Shown here piece after piece: positions 1 to 11,900 of a DNA stretch of 64,000 nucleotides. The translations under genes were made by a program, and so were the position numbers. The stretch comes from Letharia columbiana (Eukaryota > Ascomycota > Lecanoromycetes > Lecanorales > Parmeliaceae), in assembly GCF_014066305.1 (NCBI RefSeq), contig NW_023501046.1, positions 414,001 to 478,000 of the forward strand. Direction: 5' to 3'. The notes under the pieces were generated by a model. It saw nothing but the letters and a program-made list of their open reading frames with translations. It made no database searches and was not told where the DNA came from. The number at the start of each line of letters is the position of its first letter. Within the stretch, counting starts at the first letter, position 1.

Positions 1-236
1 ATCCCGAAAGTGAGCATGAAGGTGCAAAGTGGCGTGTGCAGGCCGTAAGTGTGAGCAAAGATAGCTTCGAGAGCAGGAAGCCGTTACCAGATAATTGGAG
101 AGGGGTGAGGGATGATCAATTGAGCGAGGTCAGCGGGATCGAAGGTTGTATCTTCGCTCACGCAAGCGGCTTCATTGGGGGCAACAAAACGAGAGAAGGG
201 GCGCTGGAGATGGCAGAGAAAGCTATTGAGCTGTGA
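1..236 (+). CDS. MYG1: MYG1 family exonuclease, C-terminal end (5' partial)
   Basis: The reading frame is open from base 3 to the stop at 234-236. It gives about 77 residues of the C-terminal end of a MYG1/UPF0160 (GAMM1) protein. Recognisable family signatures are KWRVQAV, the SFESRKPLP segment and the near-terminal HASGFIGGNKTREGAL stretch, which closes proteins of this family. MYG1 proteins are DHH-like metal-dependent hydrolases; the human protein is a 3'-5' RNA exonuclease acting in nucleolus and mitochondria (family knowledge). The catalytic N-terminal part lies outside the window, so its integrity cannot be judged. The gene is convergent with the endosulfine gene that follows. Confidence 0.9.
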   Translation, partial: PESEHEGAKWRVQAVSVSKDSFESRKPLPDNWRGVRDDQLSEVSGIEGCIFAHASGFIGGNKTREGALEMAEKAIEL

Positions 237-561
237 AGAAACAAAAGGCCAAATAGCAAGGCATAACGCGGCGTTTGATGGTGGAAAGCTTTAAAGAGGT
301 GTAGAATCTCACCATTTATCACAGCTATCTCGATTGGTCAAGTAACTGCCAAAGCATAGAACAAAGTTGCCAGCCACCGCCTTGTATGTGGGTACTCCGC
401 AGTCCAACGACTCCATGAACACCGGCCCCAGCACTTCACCCTCCCTAGAGCTATTTTTGCAATAGCGAAGATCGTAACTCGTTGCCAGCGCTAAACCCAC
501 GCTCATTTGGCTTTTCATTCGCCACAAAACAATCCCCAAGCTTTGGTGAAGTCCTCGAAAG
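237..561. other. Intergenic, between two convergent 3' ends
   Basis: About 325 bases between the MYG1 stop and the endosulfine stop. I see no further gene; it should hold the two 3' UTRs. Confidence 0.6.
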
Positions 562-1146
562 TCAGTGCTGCGACCGGATGGGCACCCCCTCCTTTGATGG
601 CGGACTACTTGCACTTCCCCGCTCTGGGCTCTTCGGACTGAGCACGCTTCCCTCGTCCACGCTTGTTTCCCTCTGTAAGAAGCTGCTCTCTTTCACAGGG
701 CTGCCGCTTGATGCACCGGGAATTGACCCATTGCTAGGACCGTTGCTGTTACCATTACTTCCACTGTTGGGGCCCGGTGAGGTCAGGTGGGGTATGTTCT
801 CTGGTAGTGGATGCTGGCTTCCAATGGAAGTGACGCCGCCTTCAGATGCCTTGCCGGCTTTCGAAAGTGCGTAGTCGCCCGAGTCGAAGTACTTGCGCTC
901 CTGGTCGAGTCATAATGTCAACGTCAGGAATTGGGGGCAAGGGGAGGTAGGGACTGACTTTGAGCTTGTTCTGTAGGAGGTCCTTCTTGTTGGGCAACTT
1001 CCCGTAGAGACGGAAAAGCTTTTGCTCCTCCTCATTGAGAGACTGTGGAATATTAGTAAAGGCCAACTACTTCGTTTGGTTTGGTTGGGTGTTGGTGGAT
1101 TGTCGCTCACGCTAACGTCCACCTTATTCTTCTGGTGAGGGTTCAT
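562..1146 (-). CDS. IGO1: Endosulfine / ARPP-19 family PP2A inhibitor (Igo1-like)
   Basis: Coding exons are 1111-1146, 959-1042 and 562-900, read on the minus strand and separated by introns of 68 and 58 bases (donors GTGAGC and GTCAGT). The product is 152 residues. The core EEQKLFRLYGKLP and the phospho-acceptor motif KYFDSGDYALSKAG are textbook endosulfine. The serine in FDSGDY is the residue phosphorylated by Greatwall/Rim15 kinase, which turns the protein into an inhibitor of PP2A-B55 (family knowledge); in yeast this controls quiescence entry and mRNA protection. The start MNPHQKNKVD is typical of fungal members. The tail is rich in Ser, Gly and Pro and ends RSQH. The gene is divergent from SFM1. 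The match through both splice junctions makes the model secure. Confidence 0.95.
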
Positions 1147-1922
1147 AATGAGAGACCCACAGTGGGACGACTGAGGAAACCTGAGATATGAGGAACAGCA
1201 ATCCAAGTCTAGCAGTAGCGCTAGCGGGATGACCTGCTCTGGATAGGCAAGCAAACCGAGCTTGGTAATCTGTCGAAGGTCCTAATAGAGGTACTACCTC
1301 GGATTTCACCTCCGAATTGGCTATGCCAGCTTAGGGTTGACAGCAAGGAGAAAGTTCGAGATTTGCTTCGAACACGAATTGGCCCTTTTTTAGCAATACC
1401 ACCGTTTGCAGATTGTAGGTAGCTAGTGGGAGAAAACCAGGACAAGGATAGAGGTGGGGGAGTAAATCTAAGGTAGCGAGCGGCGGAGTGGCTGGCAATG
1501 AGAGTAAAAGAAGGGAATGGAGTCTATGGATGGAGGTTGAGAAAAGTGGTAGGTTGGAGAAAGGTAAGGTATTGTTGGCGGAAGTGAGCTGTGAGGGGAG
1601 AACATTTGTTTTTGTGATCGACCTCATAGCTGACTATTGCGGCTTAGAAGTCTTTGTAAGCTCCCGAGACATTCTTCCTATTGGTCAATTCTATGGGCTT
1701 CCAAGTCACATGCCCACCAAATATTTCCTGTCCTTTATTCTTGCCTCTCTTTACACTCCAGGTCATCATCCTACCGCCTTTTGTATCCATGTTTCCTTAA
1801 CCATTTATGAGTCTAAATCGATTTCACGGGACAACAATCTTGATTTGGCCGCCGGAAGCAGTTGGGGCCTTTACATCTTGAGAAGCTCGCTTTCTCCGGA
1901 CTCACGTCAAGTACTGTCAACG
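1147..1922. other. Divergent promoter region IGO1 / SFM1
   Basis: About 775 bases between two divergent start codons. The plus-strand frame upstream of SFM1 is open back to about 1488 but shows no conserved sequence, so I treat it as 5' leader and not as an N-terminal extension. Confidence 0.5.
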
Positions 1923-2777
1923 ATGGGAAGCATCTCAGGCAAAAAAATAACAAGCTATATCGTCGAGCATTTAGATCCCGAACTTGGGCCATGGTCGACG
2001 CTCGAGTATCGATCAATCGCTCAAGACTCTGCCAAAGCCGGCGTGAGATTCTTCTTGAGCTCTGTCCCAACAGTAATGTCATTGCCACCAGAGCTTCGAG
2101 ATCTTGAATCCTTGACAATAGAGCATCGGAGTGTAGAGAAGCTTTTTCAAGAGGATAAGGGACGAGTATGCTTGCTTGATCCAGCAGCCACTGTTGAGCT
2201 GAGTCCGGAGGACGGGACTAAATTCGATGTCTTTTTGTTTGGAGGAATCTTAGGTATAATACCCATGGAGCAATCGAGATGAGTGTTTTTGGGTTGATCT
2301 GTGGAATCAGGCGATGACCCGCCTCGCGGTAAGGAAGAAGGATCCGCCAGGGTATCACGTAGGCACTAAGTCAAGTACAGACAGGACATCTGAGCTGCGG
2401 AAGAAGGGCTTCAGTGGGAGGAGGCTAGGCCCGATACAAATGACCACAGACACGGCAGTACGTGTGACTCGGATGGTGGTGGAGCAGAAAGGTCACTGAA
2501 ACATCGCGCCTATGATCTGTGCTCTAGAAGCTGAGTAGCTATTGTAGTACCCCTTAAGGACATACCATACGTTGATTATCCCGAGCTACACATCGATGAA
2601 AATGAAAGCACGGAGATGCCATTCCGCTACGTCAAGGACGCGGACGGCTCACCTTGCATGCCAGAAGTGAGTTGCAAAAGATTCAAGCTGGAACACCAGG
2701 CAAATTTTTGACTCGTACAGGGAATGGTGGATTTGATCAAGGCTGACTCAGAGAAGGGATTTGGCGACTTGCTTTGA
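1923..2777 (+). CDS. SFM1: Protein-arginine N-methyltransferase SFM1 (SPOUT family)
   Basis: Exons are 1923-2253, 2311-2328, 2381-2491, 2548-2666 and 2721-2777, with four introns of 52-57 bases; exon 2 is only 18 bases. The product is 211 residues, the same size class as yeast Sfm1. Diagnostic segments are YIVEHLDPELGPWSTLEY near the N-terminus, RVCLLDP, the SPOUT-knot segment FDVFLFGGILGDDPPRDRT, then IQMTTDTAVRVT and DIPYVDYPEL. In yeast, Sfm1 monomethylates an arginine of ribosomal protein uS3 (Rps3) in the cytosol (family knowledge). The first Met with conserved sequence after it is used as start. The stop lies in a short 14-base direct repeat (about 2763-2797). It is convergent with the SMN gene. 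Confidence 0.93.
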
Positions 2778-3106
2778 GCGACTTGCTTTGAGCGACTTCC
2801 ACTGGTGGCCTCGATAGCATAGGGTGCATTACCAGCGACGGTGTTTGCTAATGACGAACATTAAGTAGCTTGAGACTGCTCATAGGTCCGCTGGACTCGT
2901 CCCAGTGGACGCTCCTACTTGAGCACACGTGAGTACAGAAATAAAGAACAATGGCGGCGTGCCTACCTTGCAGCCCAACACGTGTCTGAACTTTTTTTCC
3001 TTTGAGGCTCGCAGGGAAATAGCTTTCTTGTTTCACCCAGAAACAAGCCTTTCCTTTTTTTGTTGCGTCGAATTCTGCAAGTGATGCCTGAAAGCCCCTG
3101 CCTCCC
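2778..3106. other. Intergenic, convergent 3' ends
   Basis: About 330 bases between the SFM1 and SMN stop codons, starting in the 14-base repeat at the end of SFM1. No further gene is seen. Confidence 0.5.
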
Positions 3107-3797
3107 TTACTTGGACGGAGTATTCTGAACTTGTTGCTGTCCTTCACACAATCCAGTATAATACCCTGCATAATACCAAGACATCATGAGATTCTTGAGG
3201 GCTTCATCTTTGACTAAACAGAAGTCAGTCAGATTCTCCTGTACGCTGATAGCAGAATGGGAATTGAAATCTCACCACCATTGGTAACTGCATTAGGCAT
3301 CCTAGGCTTTTCTTGTTGGTCCACCGCAGTGCTTACATTGGCTAGGCGTTCCTTTTGCTCAGACTCGATAGTTGAGGGCCCCTAACGACACATGAGCCAT
3401 GCTAAATGAAGCTGCTTTCGTTGCGCCCTTACGTGAAAATTCTCTGTCGACTCTCCGTTGGAGTATGTCTGAGCGCTCTTATCCTCCTCCAGCTCTCCGT
3501 CTTCCAGCTCCTCTGATGGTATACCGTTGGTTTGCATGTCTGTCGCCGCTTTGCGGAGGTCGTCTTCAGTCATATGCGCGTCTTGCATTTCAACTTCAGC
3601 CTCCTTAATCACATCTTCGACACGCTCGCCGCGCGCATGTATACTGTGATAGAGCTATATTGAGACTTAGCAAGAAAAGGGACGTGATTAGAAGTAGGAA
3701 GTACCTTGTATTCCGCGAGAGCATCATCCCAGGATTGTAGTAGAGCAGTGTCGTCCCAAACTTCCGCTTGTGAAAGCTGCTTTCTTTTCCTTCCCAT
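3107..3797 (-). CDS. smn1: Survival motor neuron (SMN)-like protein
   Basis: Minus-strand exons are 3705-3797, 3433-3654, 3276-3381 and 3107-3213, with introns of 50, 51 and 62 bases. The product is 175 residues. The N-terminal Gemin2-binding segment (EVWDDTALLQSWDDALAEYK, then YHSIHARGERVED) and the C-terminal YG box (SWYYAGYYTGLCEGQQ) are both present and in the right order. The middle is acidic and low in complexity. No Tudor domain is seen, as in S. pombe Smn1. SMN oligomerises through the YG box and assembles Sm rings on spliceosomal snRNAs (family knowledge). The start MGRKRK is chosen because residues upstream are not conserved. In-frame stops inside the introns rule out a single open frame. 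Confidence 0.9.
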
Positions 3798-4259
3798 CTC
3801 TAGAAGGAAGTCGCAGAATTTCAAGGTCCAATGGTAGAGTTGAAACTCCTACAATTTGTTCCCGGAATTAGCGGGGGTGCTAAATAAAATACCGTTAGCA
3901 TAGTTTCAGGGTGGCTGCGCCATATTTGTATGGACCTGATGGGCGCCACACCAAAATAAGGCGCGACGTCGCCGAGACATCGTTGTCGTCGTCAGCGACC
4001 TCGCTGTCACTTGTAATGGGGCGGGGAAAGCTTTTAGGCTAGCCATCGCAGTCCGCCTACATTACTACCTGTCAGGGCGGAATTTGTATAAGGGATACAG
4101 CGGAGTTGGCAGTCTACTATGGGGGGTTCAGGGACACCTCGCTGTCGCCATAGAGGGGTTCCACTGGGGGGCTATCTACTCCGCATCCTTGGGCTTATTG
4201 CATATCTAGAAATTGTCTATCAAAGGCCAGTACGCGTCGAATTCTTTAACTGTTTAGTA
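3798..4259. other. Intergenic next to the repeat block
   Basis: Upstream region of the SMN gene. I see no gene. GC content is ordinary, unlike the DNA beyond 4.9 kb. Confidence 0.4.
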
Positions 4260-4810
4260 AATAGGTGTGCCTAACGAGAAAGTAGCTTGACGCGTCTCTG
4301 GGGTATGAGGGGGTAACTTCAGCATTGTTGACGCCAGCTCCGGGGGTATCACTGGGGCGGGCTTGCTACCCTTGCTACCCTTTCGGGGGTGTTTTTTCCG
4401 CTCGTCTAGGGAGGTAGACGCCTTGCGTTTGTGGGAGGAGGGGGAGGTAGAGGGCTTCGAGGGGGGCGACGGTGACCTGGACGCGTTAGAATAGATAGAC
4501 CTGCTTTACTCGCTATCGCTGGGGCCACTATCTTCTTCCTTAAGTGACAAAAACTCGTTCGAGTACTCTGCCTCCGGGGTGCGGTCTCGATTAATGCCCT
4601 CGGGGTTACTACCATACCAATCGAGCTCCTCCTAGATATCCTTAAAGCCTCTATACTGTGGGGGCTGGCGCACGAGGCGGGGGTACGATATTGAGGCTAT
4701 TGGGAATGGTATACGCGAAGATTTGACGATAGCGAGGTGTGGGAGGGGTGGGAGGGTAGAGTGTGGAAGACGGTAAGATCAGCCAGGACGTATCCCCTAT
4801 TTACTACTGC
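4260..4810 (-). pseudogene. Lightly RIP-damaged coding remnant, unknown protein
   Basis: On the minus strand one frame reads as protein-like sequence over about 170 codons: segments such as RQPPQYRGFKDI, EELDWYGSNPEGINRDR and then Ser/Pro/Lys-rich sequence (SPSPPSKPSTSPSSHKRK). It is broken by isolated TAG codons where a CAG or similar codon would fit. That is what RIP (CpA to TpA) produces. The piece lies between healthy genes and the heavily RIPped block, so it is either the edge of an old repeat or a gene hit by RIP leaking outwards. I do not recognise the protein. Boundaries are approximate. Confidence 0.35.
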
Positions 4811-5672
4811 AATCTCTTACTAATTAGGGGAATGTGGCTGGGTCGACCTAATGGCTCTCCGGTACTGTATACTAGCGTTGGCTGAGGTTTAGAAGCACCC
4901 ATTAGCGTGTGCAAGTGTATTTACAAATTCTTGGCGCGGAGAAAAATGCGCGCGCAAAATACCAGCAAAGACCTCTAGGTATTCTTCTCCTGCTTTAAAT
5001 CGCATTTGCAAATAGATAGTACTACTTGAAGCCTTTGTAAATCATTTTCATAAGATGTGACCTCAGTTTCAGGGCGATTTTAATACTTTTCTACGGTATT
5101 TAGTAAGAAGAAGTCGCTGTCATAGATTTACGAGAGAGTATTTCAAGTATACTTATAGTACTTAAGGAGGATATATATTTGAGGCTAATATTTAGAAGTT
5201 GAAATGAAGGCTTAATAAGGAGAGTATAGAGGAGTTTAAGAATAAGATATCTTAGACTTTAGATAAATACGTTCTATAAGTTAAGACATAACTAGATATA
5301 TATAAGAAGTATCGTCTTTTTACTACTTAATTATATAAGAATACGTTATACTTAATATAAGCTACTCTAACGCTAAGACTATCTTAATATCAATTTTTTT
5401 AATAATTTAAATTATTTATTTCTTATCTATCTACTATAATTATAATTATATTTAACTTATATATCGTTATTTAGAAATATATTTAGAAGATCTTAGCTAT
5501 TATTATCTTCGAAATAAAGTTTAAAGTTACTTAATTAATTATTAAATTTAATATATTCTATAATTAACTTCTAAATCGTTATAATAAGATCTCTTTTAAA
5601 GATAATTACTCTTACGCGCTTATAGATTATAAAGAATAAACTCTTTATTAATATATATAACGGCTTAATAGA
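4811..5672. other. Transition into RIP-mutated AT-rich DNA
   Basis: GC content falls sharply from about 4930, and CpA/TpG become rare from about 5160. The sequence between there and the outer LTR at 5673 is not part of that element and is probably an older RIPped repeat into which it inserted. I could not recognise a protein in any frame. Confidence 0.5.
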
Positions 5673-5947
5673 TATAAGAGCGTAGTTTACTAACGATTAG
5701 CTAGCGGATATAAACTATAAAAGACGTAATATCGTTATGAAATTTAATAGTATATTTAATAGTAGAATTAATCTCTAAGAAATATTAAAACTTCGAGATA
5801 TACGAAGTAGATCTATATTCGCTAAGCTCTTAAATATATAGAATACGTTATTAAAACTAAATTCTAAAAGAGACTTTAATATAGAATATACGATATCGGC
5901 GCCTTAACGTAAATAGCGTTAAGACTTATAACGTATTAGATCTAATA
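5673..5947 (-). repeat. 3' LTR of the outer element (275 bases)
   Basis: One of four 275-base copies. In element orientation it begins TATTAGATCTAATACG and ends CTTATA. The adjacent purine-rich tract (AGAAGAGAAGATAAT in element orientation, about 5948-5963) is the polypurine tract, which marks this as the 3' LTR. Confidence 0.9.
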
Positions 5948-6390
5948 ATTATCTTCTCTTCTAGATCTTAATTTCTAGATATCTAAATAAAAATAGAACG
6001 CTTATTAAAAAATCTTTAAACTCTAATAAGAAAATAAGAGAAAAGAGTCGATTCGTTAAGGTTATAATATCGTTTTAATAATATAATAGAATTAACTCTT
6101 ACGCGTCGTAAGCGCGTAACTAATATATTATATAATAATATTAATACTATCTTCGAGAATAATATTACTATTATAGTATTAATTAATAATAATCTATAAT
6201 AAGTCGATACGCTTAATATTAACGTTTTCGTAGCGCTAGTTAATAGCCTCTATAGCGAATAATATTAGATTTAAAAACTTATAATAAAATCTTAAAAACC
6301 TAATAAATAAAGAAGGGAGAAGAGTTTCTCTATAGATAACGTTATTTCTATAGCGTATTACGTTTATAGCGAAGTAACGTAGTAATAATC

Positions 6391-7321
6391 TTTATTATAG
6401 AAATTCGAAGGGAGTAATTAATAGAGCGACGCGTTTACGATAATATTCTCGATTATTAATTAATAATAGTAGAAATAATAATAATAGCTAGACGACGCGA
6501 TCTTATAGGTAGTAATAAATATTATCGCGTCGCTATTACTTATATTACTAAGTACTATCTACTAGTAATAGCGCTACGATAGAGAATATAAAAACTTCTT
6601 TTAAATTATTTATTTTTATTCTTTATAACTTCTAACGCCTTTCTTATAAGTACTTATTTTAATATTATAATATTAATATTAATACTAATATAAATATAGT
6701 ATATCTTATTATACTAGTAATCTACTTCTCTTTATTATAAGTATCTTATTATTATTAATCGCGTTAATATATAAACTAATAATTTTATAATACTCTTTTT
6801 TAATAATAATAATAACTTTAATAGTAAGTATATAGTCGTCTTATAGGCGTAACTATTAACTCTTAACTATTTCTATTATTATCGCTTCGTATATATAATT
6901 ACTAATAAGTTTTAATATCTAATTTATTATATAGAACTTACTTTTATTAAGATAACGATTTATATATTTAAGATAAGTCTCTTCTCTATAATAATTATAA
7001 GATCGAAAGACGCGATATTAGTCGCTATATTAAAATTCTTCTATATCTTTAAACGTAGATAAGAAAATTAATATAACGCTATCGTCGCGCTAAATAATCT
7101 TAAAAGTTATTTTATCGACGAGTTAAGCTTAGTAAGAAGATTATTTAATAATATAAATTATAGAAATATATAATAATAACGACTTCGGCCGTCTTTATTA
7201 TAATTATAGATCTTTAAGGCTAGCTTATAGCGATATATAAGCGTATAGAGAAATTAAAGAAAATAAACGAGTTATTAGAGAAGAAGCTCGAGAGCCTTTA
7301 TCGATATATAACGAATATTAA
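6391..7321 (+). pseudogene. Possible antisense ORF remnant in the 3' region of the retroelement
   Basis: Between the chromodomain and the 3' LTR the element has about 2.3 kb that is not gag-pol, of which the last 1.5 kb (5948-7468 here) lies beyond the inner insertion. Read antisense to pol (plus strand here), two stretches are unusually free of stops for such AT-rich DNA: 6391-6580 (about 60 codons, few stops; contains RVAITYITKYYLL) and 7169-7321 (about 50 codons, one stop; contains NDFGRLYYNYRSLRLAY and IKENKRVIREEAREPL). The stops fit Gln codons changed by RIP. The two stretches are in different frames. The same sequence occurs, inverted, in the inner copy at about 12950-14580. I do not recognise the protein. 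Confidence 0.35.
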
Positions 7322-7468
7322 TAAATATTAATTTAAAGACTATACTTTAACTATTTTCTTATTAGAGAATTAAATTAATAAACTTAATTCGAGATTTAAT
7401 ATTAAGATAGCGAAGAATATTTAAATAATAATCTTTTTTTAATAGTAGCGTTAGCGTAGAATTCTAAG

Positions 7469-7743
7469 TATTAGATCTAATACGTTATAGGCCTTAATAC
7501 TACTTACGTTAAGGCGTCGATATTATATATACTACGTTAGAGTTTCTTTTAGGGTCTAATTTTAATAATATATCTTATATATCTAGAGACTTAACGAATA
7601 TAGATTTACTTTATATATCTCGAAGTTTTAATATTTCTTAGAGATTAGTTTTATTATTAAATATATTATTAAACTTTATAATAATATTATATCTTTTATA
7701 GTCTATATTTACTAACTAATTATTAATAAACTATACTCTTATA
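7469..7743 (+). repeat. 5' LTR of the inner element (275 bases)
   Basis: Begins TATTAGATCTAATACG and ends CTCTTATA. The upstream junction is with the outer element's 3' region on the opposite strand. Confidence 0.9.
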
Positions 7744-7799
7744 ATTCTAATCTCTCTATCTTTTAAAGAAAAAGACTTATTATTATTATAATATCGAGT

Positions 7800-8850
7800 T
7801 TATCTCTAAATTATATAGTAGAAAATAAAGATAATATTAAGAGTTATTATAGCGTCGATAATAAGTTTAAGAATTTCTTATTAATAAAAGATTTTACTAT
7901 AAAATAATATCTTATAATTATTAAGATTAAAAATTATTATCTAAAATAAGAATAAGAATTAGCTGCGTTAAAGGCTTATAATCGCGAACTTTATAACGCT
8001 AGCTTATTATCTATAATTAGCGAAGACTTATCTATATTAATTATTATTATATCTCTAATAAATATATTAATTAAAATAAAAATACTTCGCTCTAAAAGAA
8101 TATATTCTTATAAGAGTATTAATAAGAGAGAGTATCTACGCTAATTTCGCGAAGTCGAAATTAAGTTTCTTATAAGTTTTAAATATTTTATTATTAATTA
8201 ATTAAGAATTATTTATTATATATAATTCTTAAAAAATAATTTTAATATTTAATAATATAGATATTATTAAATTTATAATCTAAGAAATATAACTTTTAAA
8301 TTTTTTAAATAGTTTCTACTTAATTTAATAGCGAATTTAATAAATCGTTATCTTCTTATATACGAAAAGTAAAAGAAGATTAAATAACGCTTCGATTAGA
8401 AGATATTTATTTTTAAGATTTATTTAAAGAAGCTAGAGATCTATATAATTCTATTTTCTAAAAAATATTAAATTAATTTCTTCTTAGCTAAATTTAAATT
8501 AGAGCTTAAGAATAAGATTTTAAATATTAATAATATATTAAAATAATAAAAAGAAATTCTTATCTAGACTATTATATAGAAAAAGATTTTAAAATATATA
8601 CGCTTTAATAACGATTTTTATTTAAAGTCTTTAAAGAAATTCGCTAAGAATAAGTTTTTAAAGAATTAAATTTCGAAGTTTAAATTAGCTTTAAATGATA
8701 GTATTTATATAGCGCGTATTTAAGATAATAATATAAAGTATAAAATTAAATTCTTTAATTCTAATTATAAGAAGAATAGTTATTTTTATTATAAAAAATA
8801 GAGTTATTAAATATCTAAGTATTTAGATTTTAATAAATTATTTATAGTTT
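7800..8850 (+). pseudogene. gag remnant with RIP-altered CCHC zinc knuckle
   Basis: The gag region follows the 5' LTR. At 8781-8822 the nucleoc­apsid zinc knuckle C-x2-C-x4-H-x4-C is visible with exact spacing, but all four ligands are now TAT (Tyr) at 8781, 8790, 8805 and 8820. TGY-to-TAY and CAY-to-TAY are the RIP changes expected on the two strands. The frame (codon starts divisible by 3) differs from that of pol (remainder 2), so a frameshift or an indel separates gag and pol. The limits of gag are estimated. Stops are frequent. Confidence 0.75.
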
Positions 8851-8989
8851 ATATTAGCGTAGTATTAATAAAAAAAGATTTAGTCTTATAATCGTCTTAG
8901 AAGTAAGATAAGAATAATAATTAATAGAGATAATTTCTTCTATTTTTATAAAGAAATAAATAAAGCTTTAGAGTAAATAGAGATAACTT

Positions 8990-11900
8990 ATTACTTTACT
9001 CGATACTAAAGCGTATATTAATTTAATTTTATAAAAGTTTATAATCTAATAAAACTTAAAATCTTATAATATTATTTTATTATAATTAAAAGCGCTAAGT
9101 AATTAAAGTATATATTATTATAGCGCGTATTAGCTAGATTATTAATTAGTAAATAATTAGAATTAAAATAGAAAGTATAATATACTCTTCTATATTATTA
9201 ATTAAAAAAACTTTAATATTATATTAAATATACTCGAGCTAAATTAATTATAAATATTATTAAATTTAATAACGAAGTAATAGCGATTTAAAGTTAACGC
9301 TAATAAATTATAGATTAAAAAATTAATTAAATTTATTTAAATTATTAAATAGAAGTTAAATATATTCGCGATTATATATATTATAATAGTATAAAGCGAA
9401 TTAAAAAATAAGCGTAGTCTAAAGCTTTCTTAGAAGTTATTAAAGTTTAATAATATTTTTTCTAATAAAAAAGTAGAAATCTTATTTATACTTAAATAGA
9501 AGAATTATATTATTAAGATTAAAAGCGATAAGAAGCTACTATATAATCTCTTATATAATTTATCTTAAACGAAATTAATAAAGCTATAACGCTATTTAGA
9601 GAATTTTCTTTAAAAAAATTAAATCTATTATTTAACTTTCTTAATCGAAGTATTAATTCTTTTTATTTCTAAAAAGAATAGAAAGCTTTATTTTTATATT
9701 AATTATTAAGATCTAAACGCGATAATTATTAAAAATCGATATTCGCTATTTCTAATTATTAAGACTCTAAATCGCTTATATAACGTTAAAATCTTTATAA
9801 AGCTAAATCTTAAAAATATCTATTATTAAATTTAGATTAAAGAAGATAATAAGTAGAAAATAGCGTTTCGTAGTTACTACGACTACTTTAAATATTTAAT
9901 TATATCTTTTAAACTCGCTAATATATTAATAACTTTTTAAGTATATATTAATAGAGCTTTTATAAGTCTAGTAAATATAATATATATAATATATTTAAAT
10001 AATATTCTAATTTATAATACTAATTTAGCGAAGTATTAATAATATATTAAGTAAGTATTTAAGCGTTTACGCTAGTTTTAACTATATACTAATTTAAAAA
10101 AATATTAATTCTATATTAAATAAATTAAGTTTCTAAAGTTTATTATATTTATTAAAAATATTATAATAGATTAAAAATATATCGCTATTATTAAGAAGTA
10201 GCTAAAATTAAAAAATTATCGAGATATATAAATCTTTTTAGATTTTATTAATTTCTATTAATAATTTATCTATAACTATTTTAATATAATAATATTATTT
10301 ATTAACTTACTTAAAGAGAGTAAGAATAATAAGAAATTTAAATTATTAGAGTAGATAAATAACGCTAAGCTAGCGTTTTAATAGCTTCGAAATATTTTTA
10401 TAATTACGCTATTTCTACGCTATTATAATTTAAATTTAAAGCTATATTTAAAAATTAATACTTTTAACTTTAATATAAGAGCTATACTTTTATAATTAAA
10501 TAAAAATAACTATTAATAATTAATAATATTCTAATTTAAAAAAATAATTTTTATAAAGTAAAATTATAAGATCTATAATTAAGAGTTATTTATTATTATA
10601 GCGTTTATAAAATAATAGTATTATTATTTAGAAGATAATATATTTTATATTAAGATTCTAATAAATTATAATAATCTTAAAAGCTTTATAAAGTAGAAGA
10701 AATTAAACTCTAAATAAACTTATTAGATATTAAAGTTAGCTATTTATAACTTTAAGATTTTTTATTAAATAGATAAATTAAATTCTATTAACTCGCTATT
10801 ATAACGCTCTAATTATAAAAGAATTTTACTATTAAATATTAAACTTTTATTAATACTATAGAATAAGCTTATACTTTAAACTAGTAATAAATAATTATAA
10901 AGAAATAAAAAGCTTATAGCGATAATAGCGTTTATATTTTATATTATTAATATCTAAATAATTATTTCTAAAAGAAAGTCTAAAACTATATAAGAGATTA
11001 CTTATAATATATTTTAAAGATTAATAAAAATATTAATTTAAAATTTATAAGTCTATAATAATTAAATAAGTTTTTTTCGAATTAATATTAATAAGCTAGC
11101 GATTAAGCGTCGCGTATATAATTAAATATAAATCTTAAATTTTAAAGAATTATTAAAATATAATAATCGTCTTTATATTTCTAAAGATAAAATTTTAAAA
11201 AAAAAGCTTATTAATAAATATTATAATAATTTATTATTAGAATACTTTAGCGCTATAAAAATATATAAGCTACTTATTTATAAATATTATTAAAATAAAA
11301 ATTTAAAATAAATTATTAATTATATTAAGATATATAATATTTATTAATAAATTAAAGCTTCGCGATATCGCTTATATAGTAAATTAAGCTCGCTTTCTAT
11401 CGCTATTAAATTATAAAAGAAAATTTCTATAGACTTTATTATTAGCTTATTAGCGAGTAAATATAAGAATATTATTTATAATATTATTCTAATTATAGTA
11501 AATCGATTTATAAAAATAATAAAGTATATTTTTATATTTATTATAATCGATATTATTTAACTAGTAAAAGTATTTTATTTTAAAATAGTATATCGCTATA
11601 ATATATTAAACGATATTATTAATAATAGAGACTCTATATTTATTAATAGCTTCTAATTCGCTATTTACTTTTATTTTAAAATTAAGCGATATCTAAATAT
11701 TATCTTTTATTTATAAATCGATAAATAAACTAAGTAGTAAAATTAGATATTAAAATACTTTTTATATATATTCGTTAATAATAAATAAAATATTTAAGCG
11801 AAATAACTATTAATAATAGAGTTCGCTTATATAAATAGTTAATATTCCTTTATTAAAACGATATTATTCTTTCTAATATATAAATATTATTCTAAAATTC

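Noticed and set aside
1488..1922. 145-residue N-terminal extension of SFM1
   Set aside because: No conserved residues; the family starts right after the Met at 1923.
2848..3171. 107-codon open frame on the minus strand at the end of the SMN gene
   Set aside because: It overlaps the last SMN exon in another frame; the YG box proves the other reading.
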